From positions 1-64,000 of the forward strand of contig PLTX01000095.1 of assembly GCA_003164675.1 (NCBI GenBank): a DNA stretch of 64,000 bases, in the 5' to 3' direction. The position numbers and the translations under genes are program-made. The number at the start of each line of letters is the position of its first letter. Position 1 is the stretch's first letter. Below, one piece after another: positions 38,576-47,676 of this stretch. The notes beneath the pieces are model-generated. The model was given only the letters and a program-made list of their open reading frames with translations. It was not told where the DNA came from and made no database searches. This DNA comes from Verrucomicrobiota bacterium. GTDB lineage: Bacteria > Verrucomicrobiota > Verrucomicrobiia > Palsa-1439.

Positions 38576-39466
38576 CTATATCACGCTGGTGCCATACGCG
38601 GGACCCGAGCCCGTGATTCGCTCAACCGCGGCCCGGAGTCCTCGTTCCAGCATCACACCCACCATGTGCATCCGATACTCCTTGGTCGCACGGATGTCGG
38701 TGATGGGGGCGATTTCTTCCGGCACAAGTCGGACTGCTTCCTGAATCAAGTCATCCGACAACGCACGGCCCGCCAACAGGGCCTCAATTCTCTCTCCACG
38801 AATCGGGCGGGGCGCGACCGACCCGAAAGAGATTCGGTACGTGTTGTCGGCGTACGCGAGAACCGTCACGCTGGCTTGCGCGAGGTCTTCGCCTTCGTAC
38901 CTGCGTAGCTTGACGAAACAGGCGCCATGTTTCTTCCTGGGCAGCGCCAGCGTTACTCCGGTGGCGATCTCGCCGCGCTTCAGTACGGTCTTGCGCGGAC
39001 CGAGAAACCAGTCGCGCAGCGGCACCTTTCGCTTTCCCGACGGGCCGACCACCAGTACTGCGGCATCGTACACCAACAGAATCGGACCGCTGTCACAGCA
39101 GGGGACCGCGGAGCAGATATTACCGACCATGGTGGCACGGTTCCGGATGCCCACCGAAGCGACCCAGCCAGTCATCTGGTGAATTACAGGAAACTTCTTC
39201 GCAATGACCGGGGAATCTCGCAGGTCGCTGAATGTGACCAGCGCGCCGATCGTAAGGACGCCATTCTTGAATTCGATCTTGTCGAGACCGGCAATGCCTT
39301 TGATATCCACCACGGCGTCGGGCGTCACCATGTTTTCGGCGATCAGAGTGATCAAGTCGGTTCCGCCGGCGAGAACACGGGCGCGCGTTCCGTAGCGCGC
39401 AACCGTGTTGACTGCCTCGCGCAGTGTGCCGGGCTTCACATAGTCAAACTCGTGCGCGATAGCCAT
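38576..39466 (-). CDS. FAD-binding (CoxM/XdhB-type) subunit of xanthine dehydrogenase family
   Basis: RVLAGGTDLITLI; ASVGIRNRATMVGNICSAVPCCDSGPILLVYDA. Confidence 0.93.
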   Translation of the reverse strand: MAIAHEFDYVKPGTLREAVNTVARYGTRARVLAGGTDLITLIAENMVTPDAVVDIKGIAGLDKIEFKNGVLTIGALVTFSDLRDSPVIAKKFPVIHQMTGWVASVGIRNRATMVGNICSAVPCCDSGPILLVYDAAVLVVGPSGKRKVPLRDWFLGPRKTVLKRGEIATGVTLALPRKKHGACFVKLRRYEGEDLAQASVTVLAYADNTYRISFGSVAPRPIRGERIEALLAGRALSDDLIQEAVRLVPEEIAPITDIRATKEYRMHMVGVMLERGLRAAVERITGSGPAYGTSVI

Positions 39467-39476
39467 GATGACCTCC

Positions 39477-40295
39477 TTATTTTGGCGGCAACAAAGCCAC
39501 GATGCGGCACATGGCCGATTCCATTTCGATGCCGCGTAGCGGGAAACAGCCAATCCACACCCGCTGATTGCTGACCTTGTCGATTTCGCCGCCGAGATTC
39601 TCGGCATGCACCAGTTTCTTGGGGAACAATTTCAGGTGCATGACCTGATAGTACTCGTCGGGCGGGAACATCGCGTCCCATCCCTTGCCGTACTTGGCCT
39701 TCAATTTCTTCTCGGCTTCGGCGAACCGGGCGGGGTGCCAGTTGCGGATAATGGTGTTCATCGGATGGTCCGCGCTGCCACAATCAACGCCGATCCACTT
39801 GAGCTTCATGTCCAACGCCCATTGGTGGAAGCCGGGGCCGGGACCCGGGTGTTTCACAAAATACCGGAGTTCATCGGACTGTTTCTGGTCCCAGGCGTAG
39901 CGGTGGTAGCCGGTATTGATGATCAGGATATCGCCCTTCTTGACCTCGACGTTCTTCGTGATCGTTTCTGGAAAGTAGAGATCGTAGTCACCCACGTCCT
40001 TGGAAATGTCGGCCACGACGCCGGGGCCAATCCACTCTTCGATTGGGACATGACCAATCGACCGGCCGCTGGCGTGAAAATGAATCTCCCCGTCCATGTG
40101 CGTGCCGACGTGGTTGCTGGTTGTGATGATCTGGCCGTTGGCGCCCTGTCCCATGTGCGCGCCCGCGATGCGCTTGAAGTACTGGATGCCCAACGGCATA
40201 TAGCTCGGCCACGGAGGTGTGTGAATGCTCAACGGTTGCGTCAGATCATACACACGGACCTTGTCCATGAATTGCAGGAATTGTTTGGTATTCAT
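39477..40295 (-). CDS. Cyclase family protein (kynurenine formamidase-like)
   Basis: TSNHVGTHMDGEIHFHASG (HxGTHxDxxxH) metal motif. Confidence 0.9.
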   Translation of the reverse strand: MNTKQFLQFMDKVRVYDLTQPLSIHTPPWPSYMPLGIQYFKRIAGAHMGQGANGQIITTSNHVGTHMDGEIHFHASGRSIGHVPIEEWIGPGVVADISKDVGDYDLYFPETITKNVEVKKGDILIINTGYHRYAWDQKQSDELRYFVKHPGPGPGFHQWALDMKLKWIGVDCGSADHPMNTIIRNWHPARFAEAEKKLKAKYGKGWDAMFPPDEYYQVMHLKLFPKKLVHAENLGGEIDKVSNQRVWIGCFPLRGIEMESAMCRIVALLPPK

Positions 40296-40305
40296 CGGCT
40301 GTCTC

Positions 40306-41718
40306 TCATTTCTTGGTTAATCTTCTGGCCAATCCCGCGAACGCTTTCTGGAACGGCTCGGCGGGCGCGCTCAACACGCCGGCGCCAATCTGGCCCACGC
40401 CCGGTTCCTTGTGGGCAACGCCGGTGTCGATGAACGGCAGGATGTTCTTCTCGACGACCTTGATCGCATCGATTCCCGTCGGCGTGCCGCGAAAGTTCAG
40501 GTAGGGAATCTGGTAGATGTTGTTCTCGCCAGCGGTGATCTCGTACATCTGTTGCGTGTAACGAATCGCATCGTCGCTACTGCCGCCAACGAACTGGACG
40601 ATGGCCGGCGCCGCCGCGATGGCGAATCCACCCAATCCATTTGTCTCCGTGATTGCGCTGTCGCCGATGTCAGGATTCGCATCGGCCCGCGTGTAACCCG
40701 GGAAGAACAAGGCGTCGGGCACATCGGCCGGACCGGTGAACCATTCATCACCAGTACCCGAGAGCTGGATGCCGAAGTCGGTGCCATTGCGGGCCATGAC
40801 GACCAGAACACTGCTGTTCCTGACGCCACGCGCCGCGTCCAGCGTGACTTTGGAGGCGGGCATGGAAAGGTTCAGGAAGAAGTGGTCGTTGTGGTTGATA
40901 AATTCCAGGACTTCAGCAGCAACGGTCGGATCATCACAGGTCGTTACAATCGCCGGCGCAATCGTCCGATAGAAAATAGAAGTGGCTGCGCGGTTGCGGT
41001 TGTGGACCTCGTCTCCCATGTGGAGCGCCTGGGCGATGATGTTCTTGAGGTCGATTTTCCCGAGTTTGGCCACAGCTTTCTTCAGGACCGGATAGAGTGT
41101 GCCTTCCATCCATCGCAGCTTCTCAATCACTGTCTCACCATACGCGCCGTAACGGAGTACCTTGCCGAGCCCCTCGTTCAACGTGCAGTATGCAAAATTG
41201 CCGTGCGCCTCGTTTTTCAGCACGAACACCGGCATCGACGGCGAGATGATTCCTGCCATCGGGCCGACGGAAGCATGTTCGTGACAGGGGGAGAAGGTGA
41301 TTGCGCCGGATGCCGCGAGCCGCTCGGCTTCCTCGAAGGTTTCAGCCTTCCGCTCATACAATAATGCACCAATCATGGCGCCACGCATTGGCCCGCACAT
41401 CCGATCCCACGTAATCGGCGGTCCCGCGTGCAGGAGCATGTCCGACTTTATCCCCGGAATGACATCGATGGCGCGCTCCAAACCGATGAGGTGTGGCATG
41501 CCGCTCAGAATGATCTTCACGACCTCGGCATTGGCCTTTTCAATCGCGGGGCGGAACATTTTCACGCGGTTCGCCAATTGGGGATCGACCTCCATCGAGG
41601 GTTTCCAGTCAACCTGCACGGAGATCGCATGGGCATCATCCAGCGCCTGTTTGAAGGCTGACAAGCCGATGTTGACGACCTTCAGGTCACTGCCGAACAG
41701 TTGATTGATCGACGTCAT
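40306..41718 (-). CDS. DUF1116 protein (AllG/YlbE-like, oxamate carbamoyltransferase component)
   Basis: About 470 aa DUF1116-type sequence immediately downstream of FdrA. Confidence 0.82.
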   Translation of the reverse strand: MTSINQLFGSDLKVVNIGLSAFKQALDDAHAISVQVDWKPSMEVDPQLANRVKMFRPAIEKANAEVVKIILSGMPHLIGLERAIDVIPGIKSDMLLHAGPPITWDRMCGPMRGAMIGALLYERKAETFEEAERLAASGAITFSPCHEHASVGPMAGIISPSMPVFVLKNEAHGNFAYCTLNEGLGKVLRYGAYGETVIEKLRWMEGTLYPVLKKAVAKLGKIDLKNIIAQALHMGDEVHNRNRAATSIFYRTIAPAIVTTCDDPTVAAEVLEFINHNDHFFLNLSMPASKVTLDAARGVRNSSVLVVMARNGTDFGIQLSGTGDEWFTGPADVPDALFFPGYTRADANPDIGDSAITETNGLGGFAIAAAPAIVQFVGGSSDDAIRYTQQMYEITAGENNIYQIPYLNFRGTPTGIDAIKVVEKNILPFIDTGVAHKEPGVGQIGAGVLSAPAEPFQKAFAGLARRLTKK

Positions 41719-43247
41719 TTCCTTCCCAAGCATTGAATGATTTGCGCCGCCAATTTGCAAGCGGCGGCGTTGGATGGCATCACAATTGCCCCGGCCCTCC
41801 GCAGGGCAGCCTCAACACGGCTCCGGTTCTGCGGATCCTGATTGGTTCCGGTGATCGAACAGATAACGGAAACTTTGCGTGATGCCTGGCGAACCACACT
41901 CGAGAGTTCGGCAGCCGGATCGGGGTGGGAGCCGTACCCGAGCACGACATCCAGTAGAATCACCGCAGTCTCCGGATCGTCCGCTTCGACGAGGATGCGG
42001 CGATTCCGTAGCGAGTAATCGATCATTGGATGCGGTCGGCCGACCGTGAATTCGTCTTCGCCAAGATCGATGACCGAGTGTTTCTGGCTGACAAGAGAAT
42101 CTCGGAGCTGCTTCGTGTTGCCCACGGGAGCGTTCGAGAACACGCCCGTCAGCAGGGATTTGAAAAGGACTTGAGCCTCGGCGCAGAACGTGCCGCCACT
42201 GAACAGTCCGCGCACATATTTCTGGTTCTTCTTCCGTTTGCCGGCTTCGCGCTTCGCGATTCGTAGGATTTCTTTATCCCGCGCAACGAGTCGGGTGGAG
42301 ACTTCATCACGCGGTTGTCCTTGTGACAGGGCAACGGCAATCAGGGCCGCTTCTTCGAGAGTGGAGGGGCAATCTTCATGTGTGGACGCACCGACAAACG
42401 AGGTTACGATGGGTTTGCGGATTGTTTTCGCCAGCTTCTCGATCCGACGCAGCACGTCTTTGTGCGGCGGTTTGGAAACGAGGAGAATGACGCGTGTCGG
42501 TTCGTGCTTTGCCAGGGCTTTCAGCCCCTCCAGAAACATGATTCCGCCGACCTCTTGTTTCACATCGCGGCCACCGGTGCCGATGGCCTGCGAGATCCCC
42601 GCGCCGGCGTTGGAGATAATGCAGCTTACTTCCTGTAACCCCGTGCCTGCGGCGGCAACGATGCCGATGTTTCCCCGATTCACGACGTTTGCGAAGGCGA
42701 GGGGAACGCCGTTAATGATGGCCGTGCCACAATCCGGTCCCATGACAAGCAGCCCGCGTTTTTGGGCAAATTTCTTCAGCGCGATTTCTTTCTCCAATGA
42801 GACGTTATCCGAGAAGAGCATGACGTGCAGACCGTTCTCGAGAGCGCGCATCGCTTCATCGCCAGCGTATCGGCCGGCAATCGAAATCAGGGCGAGATTG
42901 GCGTCAGGAATTATGTTGAGCGCACCAGCCAGGCTTGTTGGACGTGATTCGCTCCCCTTAGTGGTTGTATTGACCATCTTTTTCAGGAGCCCGTCGACAG
43001 CGGCCAGGGCAGATTGCGTTGCGGTTTCAGTCTCGCCCTTTACCGCGACCAAAAGATCGGTGTCGCTTGCATTATCAAGTCTGGCGCTCAACAGGCCACT
43101 GGAATTCAGGATCGCTTTGTTGGATTTTGTCCCCATTACCACGGCGGCGTCGATCACGCCGGGCAGGGCGGTGATCTCCTTTCCCACACGCATCAACGTG
43201 ACGGAATCGAAGTAGGCGCCTTTGCGAATCTGGCCGGCAACGATCAT
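41715..43247 (-). CDS. FdrA/AllF-like acyl-CoA synthetase-fold protein
   Basis: VMGPDCGTAIINGVPLAFANVVNRGNIGIVAAAGTGLQEVSCIISNAGAGISQAIGTGGRD. Confidence 0.9.
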   Translation of the reverse strand: MIVAGQIRKGAYFDSVTLMRVGKEITALPGVIDAAVVMGTKSNKAILNSSGLLSARLDNASDTDLLVAVKGETETATQSALAAVDGLLKKMVNTTTKGSESRPTSLAGALNIIPDANLALISIAGRYAGDEAMRALENGLHVMLFSDNVSLEKEIALKKFAQKRGLLVMGPDCGTAIINGVPLAFANVVNRGNIGIVAAAGTGLQEVSCIISNAGAGISQAIGTGGRDVKQEVGGIMFLEGLKALAKHEPTRVILLVSKPPHKDVLRRIEKLAKTIRKPIVTSFVGASTHEDCPSTLEEAALIAVALSQGQPRDEVSTRLVARDKEILRIAKREAGKRKKNQKYVRGLFSGGTFCAEAQVLFKSLLTGVFSNAPVGNTKQLRDSLVSQKHSVIDLGEDEFTVGRPHPMIDYSLRNRRILVEADDPETAVILLDVVLGYGSHPDPAAELSSVVRQASRKVSVICSITGTNQDPQNRSRVEAALRRAGAIVMPSNAAACKLAAQIIQCLGRK

Positions 43248-44083
43248 GAAACCCCCATTTCGCCGCAAACCGTGAGCAAGAATCCCGTTCCCAAATCGGC
43301 GCCGGAACTTTCGCCGATGGCCATTAGTCTCGCCGCCGACTGCCTCACCATCTCCTCGCTTTCGTGCATCAGCGCGAGAACCAGATCTTTCATGCGTCCG
43401 AAAAGCAAGCCGCGGCGGGCGAGGTCCAGAAACGAATTGGAGAATATGTTGCCGGCTTTTGCCGTTCGAAACACATCATCTGCAATCTCTTGGTAATCCT
43501 GCCCTCGTAGTTGCTGCAGAAGGTTCAAACCAATGAGCAACCCGGCGATAAAGTCGTCGCCGCTCGGAGTTAGTCCGAACCCACATCCTTTCAGGCCTCG
43601 AACGCCATTTAGCAAATTGCCATTCATGATCTGGTGGACATCGCGACGGATCTGATCCACAAAGGCCCGTTCGAACCCGGATCGGAAGTTTTGGGTTCTC
43701 TTTTCGTCGAGAAGAAAGGCGAGGCTTTTTGCGGGTGACATTGTTTTGAGTTGTTCTCCAAACACCGAGAGATTGTGCCGGAAGAGCCGACGATTGCAGG
43801 AATCGAGCGCGACAGTCGAGCGGTAAGAATGGTTGTCCGTGAACTGGAACTGGCGGTTTCCAAAGACGACCACGTGCGCCCCCACTTCCAACGGCGCCAC
43901 CCTGCCGCACGCCGGCCCGGCATCGAGGTCACAAACAACAATGTTCAGGGGGCCGGGGCCGATTTCCTCGTTGACTACGGAGATAAGGAGGTCGCCATGC
44001 CGGAAATTCACAGCTCGGTGGAACCGGGAATGGAACGGGTAGGTTCCTTTCCTCACCTGATCCCCAATACTCACCACGGTCAT
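43244..44083 (-). CDS. DUF2877 protein (AllH/YlbF-like)
   Basis: GCGFGLTPSGDDFIAGLLIGL; neighbour of FdrA/DUF1116. Confidence 0.82.
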   Translation of the reverse strand: MTVVSIGDQVRKGTYPFHSRFHRAVNFRHGDLLISVVNEEIGPGPLNIVVCDLDAGPACGRVAPLEVGAHVVVFGNRQFQFTDNHSYRSTVALDSCNRRLFRHNLSVFGEQLKTMSPAKSLAFLLDEKRTQNFRSGFERAFVDQIRRDVHQIMNGNLLNGVRGLKGCGFGLTPSGDDFIAGLLIGLNLLQQLRGQDYQEIADDVFRTAKAGNIFSNSFLDLARRGLLFGRMKDLVLALMHESEEMVRQSAARLMAIGESSGADLGTGFLLTVCGEMGVS

Positions 44084-44427
44084 GCCGGGTAAAACACCAT
44101 CCCGAAATTCTTGCTGTATTCGGCCTCGCGGACGGTCTCGACCTTCCCACGGACCGCCATCCCGATCTTCGGGCTAGGAGCTTTCAGTTGCCCCGTGATC
44201 CGCATCCCGTTTTCCAGTTCAACGATTCCAAGGGTCAGCTTGGCGACGTTGAAATCGGGGGGGAGATTGTGGACGGTTGTGAACGTCAGCAGTTTGCCAT
44301 TCTTCGGAAGAGGAACCGTGTCAAACTCGAACGGTTCCTTGTTTCCGCACTTCTTGCACACCATGCGGAACGGATAATGAAGTTGCCCGCACTTTTTGCA
44401 TTGATACGCGTAAATCTCCAGGACCAT
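44080..44427 (-). CDS. Zn-ribbon OB-fold protein (DUF35)
   Basis: YQCKKCGQLHYPFRMVCKKCGNKE rubredoxin-like knuckle, then OB fold; next to thiolase. Confidence 0.9.
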   Translation of the reverse strand: MVLEIYAYQCKKCGQLHYPFRMVCKKCGNKEPFEFDTVPLPKNGKLLTFTTVHNLPPDFNVAKLTLGIVELENGMRITGQLKAPSPKIGMAVRGKVETVREAEYSKNFGMVFYPA

Positions 44428-44429
44428 GG

Positions 44430-45605
44430 TCAGTTCTCCCTCTTAAAGACGAGGCAAACAACATTGTTGCCGAAGCCGCCGAAGTTGCAGGTGAAACCGA
44501 TCCGCGCATCCTTCACCTGTCGCTTATGGGCTTCGCCGCGAAGTTGCAGCACAATTTCGTGGGCTTGCCCGACGCCGGTCGCCCCCACAGGATGTCCTTT
44601 GGCTTTCAAACCGCCCGATGTGTTGATCGGGAGCCTCCCGCCCAGACGGGTTTCACCCCGTTCGAGCGCGAGATGTCCTTCGCCTTTCTTGAAGAAACCG
44701 ACCTCCTCGCTCTCGACAATCTCCAGAATCGTGAAGGCATCGTGAAGCTCGGCAACGTTGACGTCGGCTGGACTCACGCCGGCCATGTGGAATGCCTTGG
44801 CCGCAGCGCCCCGCACGGCCAGCAGGTCCGTCGGTTCCGCGCGTTCATGGACGCAATGGGTGTCCGTCGCCTGCCCGACGCCGGCCAGCCGGATCAAGGG
44901 TTTCTTGAGTTGCTTCGCGACTTCCGCGGATGCCAGAATCACCGCCGCGCCACCGTCGGAAACCGGACAGCAATCGAAGAATCGCAACGGTTCGGCAACA
45001 TACGGATTGTTGGTCATCGCCTCGGGGGAATCGAGGATTCCTTCGATGGTGATTTTCTCATGCAAGTGCGCGAAGAAGTTCAGCAATGCGTTGTCGTGGT
45101 TCTTCACCGCCACCATGGCCAGATGCCGCTCGGTCACGCCGTATTTCTGCATGTAGAGGCGGGTGAACATCGCAGCCAGCGACGGCAGCGTCACGCCGTA
45201 GATGTACTCGGCGAGCGGGTGCGATAGTGATGCCACGATGTCCGTCGCTTCCAGATTGTTCACCTCACGCAGGCGCTCCGCGGATGTGACCAGGACGGTG
45301 TCGTGAAGTCCGGAAGCCACAGCCATAAACCCTTGCTTGATGGCGGAAGCACCGGACGCGGGGCCGTTCTCGATGACTTCGGCGCCGGCGGGGGTCAGGC
45401 TCAGGGTGTCGACGACAGCGCTGGCCAGCCCGGTCTGGTGGTTTGCCCGGGCGCTGGCCATATTGGCCACATACACGTGATCGACCTTGGAAAGACCGGC
45501 ATCCTTCAGCGCAATCATCGCGGGATACGCGGCGATTTCACTTAACGGATACTCGAGACGAGTAAAACTCGTGATCCCGATACCGACGACATAGACCTCG
45601 CGCAT
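44430..45605 (-). CDS. Thiolase-like protein (SCP2/acetyl-CoA acetyltransferase-like) lacking canonical N-terminal nucleophile Cys
   Basis: HDAFTILEI, GGLKAKGHPVGATGVGQ thiolase motifs; ENGPASGASA at the usual CASG position. Confidence 0.85.
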   Translation of the reverse strand: MREVYVVGIGITSFTRLEYPLSEIAAYPAMIALKDAGLSKVDHVYVANMASARANHQTGLASAVVDTLSLTPAGAEVIENGPASGASAIKQGFMAVASGLHDTVLVTSAERLREVNNLEATDIVASLSHPLAEYIYGVTLPSLAAMFTRLYMQKYGVTERHLAMVAVKNHDNALLNFFAHLHEKITIEGILDSPEAMTNNPYVAEPLRFFDCCPVSDGGAAVILASAEVAKQLKKPLIRLAGVGQATDTHCVHERAEPTDLLAVRGAAAKAFHMAGVSPADVNVAELHDAFTILEIVESEEVGFFKKGEGHLALERGETRLGGRLPINTSGGLKAKGHPVGATGVGQAHEIVLQLRGEAHKRQVKDARIGFTCNFGGFGNNVVCLVFKREN

Positions 45606-45607
45606 GA

Positions 45608-46357
45608 TCAAGCCTTCCCTTCCTGTTTCCAACGCTGAGACATCAGTGCCGTGCCCGTCGAATCATAGAGCGACCGCGTAGCCGCGAGAAGATCGGCGGG
45701 CGCCTTCGGCGGATCGGTCGGCGGCAGTATGGCCGCCTGGGCTTTTTTGAGGAGTTGCTGCGGCACGGGACGGCGACCGACGACAAGCGTTTCCCGGGCG
45801 CGATTGAACAGTTCCTTTGTCAGGGCCCACGAGGGAACGCCGCCGAGTTCATGCGCGATGTGGAATCGCTTCTCCAGTTCGTACTCGATCATCCACCGCC
45901 GAAAACCAATCGGCGACTCGGCCACGATCAGGACTTCTTTTTGACCGATGATATCGATGTGGTACTCCATCTTCGTGGCGAAGGCGTGCGCTCCCACGCG
46001 CAAGCCGCGCCGAAGGGCGACGGTGTGGTACGACATGCCGACGTCCTTGCTCAGCAGGCGACCGTTCACGACCGCGACGAGCTCGCCATCGATTTGCGCC
46101 ACGAGGACGTATTCGTCCTGGACGCGATAGCGATAGTAGGCCAGAAGCTCACTGTAGAGACGCGCGGCGACAACGTCGTAATAGTCACGCTCGACGTGAA
46201 TCAGGGGTTCGACATGTTGCAGGATGTCGGGGATTTCATCCCGGGCCACCTGACGAATGACCATCTCTTCCCCGCCCGCGAGCATCATATACTTCGGTGG
46301 AAACGGCGGAACGGGATTATCGACCGGACGCAGGATCTTCTCAAGGTCAACAGCCAT
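45608..46357 (-). CDS. GNAT-like protein, function unknown (start uncertain)
   Basis: QIDGELVAVVNGRLL... GNAT-like pattern; gene overlaps/abuts thiolase. Confidence 0.5.
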   Translation of the reverse strand: MAVDLEKILRPVDNPVPPFPPKYMMLAGGEEMVIRQVARDEIPDILQHVEPLIHVERDYYDVVAARLYSELLAYYRYRVQDEYVLVAQIDGELVAVVNGRLLSKDVGMSYHTVALRRGLRVGAHAFATKMEYHIDIIGQKEVLIVAESPIGFRRWMIEYELEKRFHIAHELGGVPSWALTKELFNRARETLVVGRRPVPQQLLKKAQAAILPPTDPPKAPADLLAATRSLYDSTGTALMSQRWKQEGKA

Positions 46358-47236
46358 GACACCAAACTCTCCTCTCTCTTCGGTAAAAATTTTGTCTTCT
46401 CTGGAACAGCCAGCCGTCGAGAAGCGCTCTAGCTCGACATCTTTCGGAAACCAAGTAACCTGATATCGCATCGGTTGTGCCATTCGGTCCATCGAGAGAA
46501 TTACGAGCGACATATGTGGCTGCCACACAATTGGTTGCGTAGTTACACTGGCGTCTGTAAGAGCGGTCTTCTTGCGGGCCAGTATTGCCAGAGTGTCGCA
46601 GTCTGCCTTCGGAGGCTGACATCGTGTCAGAACTCGCAGTTGGCTGTCAGGCACCGCTGCTGGCCTCGGGTTGCCCATCCATCTCCCGAACGTCTCTGGG
46701 GGGGATGACACGGGCCGGTTACGATGAGCCAGCTAACGTCCGAACTCCCCAACCGGTAACTGTTCGTTTTCGCGGGGTGGCGTTGCCCTCGCCAACAAGA
46801 TGTGTTCGCCGACGATCCGCGCCAACCAGTGACCCGCATCCGCAACTTCGTGAGCAGTTGGCGATCGCCGAAACCGGTGTGTTCCCAGCTCACTCTGGAA
46901 ATATTCTGGACAAGGGCCCGAGATTGTGAAAAAATTCACTAAGTGGTGAAGCCGTCGCCTGTCCCGTGCGGCTGCGGTCTTGGGTCGCGAGAGGGTAAGT
47001 TGACACGTGAGGTTTAAGAGAGTTTTGGGTGCATTGCGCTGCGACTGCTCGCAACGCTCGCTGTGTCCTCCGTCTCCAGGCAATTCCTTGCCCGCCGATC
47101 CTATTTTGATGCAATTGGCAGTTCGGGCGCGAGCGAGTGACTCACGGTTTGGGTCCACCGGCTGGTCTGCGCGCGATGCCCTGGCCATTCGGCCGACCAG
47201 ACATTTCATCTCTGTTCGCAAGAAGGGAGACTTTCC

Positions 47237-47629
47237 ATGAATATCGAGGAACTCCAGAAGCTCCGGGAACGGGCGCAACGGCATCTTGCGCTGCGTGGAG
47301 GGAAGAGAAAGTACCGCGTCGTGATCAGCATGGGCACCAGCGCCATCGCTGCCGGGGCGCGCGAAGTCATGACCACAGTGCTCGACGAACTCGACAAGCG
47401 CGGCATTGAAAACGTGGAGGTCGCCGTCAACGGCGGCAGCGGACTGACCGATGCCGAGCCGGTCATCTGCGTCGAGGACAAGAGCGGCGAGAAGGTCACC
47501 TACGCCAACGTCAATCCTGCCGCCGCCCGCAAGATCGTCGCCGAACACCTGGTGGGAGGCAAAATTGTGGATGGCCTCGCGGTCGGCAAGATCAAGGAAC
47601 CACCCTTAAGCGGATCACGCGCGGGGTGA
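47237..47629 (+). CDS. HndB-like thioredoxin-fold (ferredoxin-like) subunit lacking Fe-S cysteines
   Basis: VVISMGTSAIAAGAREVMTTVLDELDKRGI..VEVAVNGGSGLTDAEPVICVE..KVTYANVNPAAARKIVAEHLVGGK resembles HndB layout. Confidence 0.7.
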   Translation: MNIEELQKLRERAQRHLALRGGKRKYRVVISMGTSAIAAGAREVMTTVLDELDKRGIENVEVAVNGGSGLTDAEPVICVEDKSGEKVTYANVNPAAARKIVAEHLVGGKIVDGLAVGKIKEPPLSGSRAG

Positions 47630-47676
47630 GGTGGACACCGGGGAGGACGACAAAACCAGCGAAGCGACAGGCACGC

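Noticed and set aside
35667-39466. Calling the Mo hydroxylase a true xanthine dehydrogenase or CO dehydrogenase
   Set aside because: Only family-level motifs are visible; substrate cannot be assigned from sequence, and no CoxL-type CSFR loop was recognised.
47116-47131. TGGCAGTTCGGGCGCG as sigma-54 promoter for the hydrogenase operon
   Set aside because: Spacing fits but the -12 block (GCGCG) is poor and the C-G of the -24 block is missing; too weak to call.
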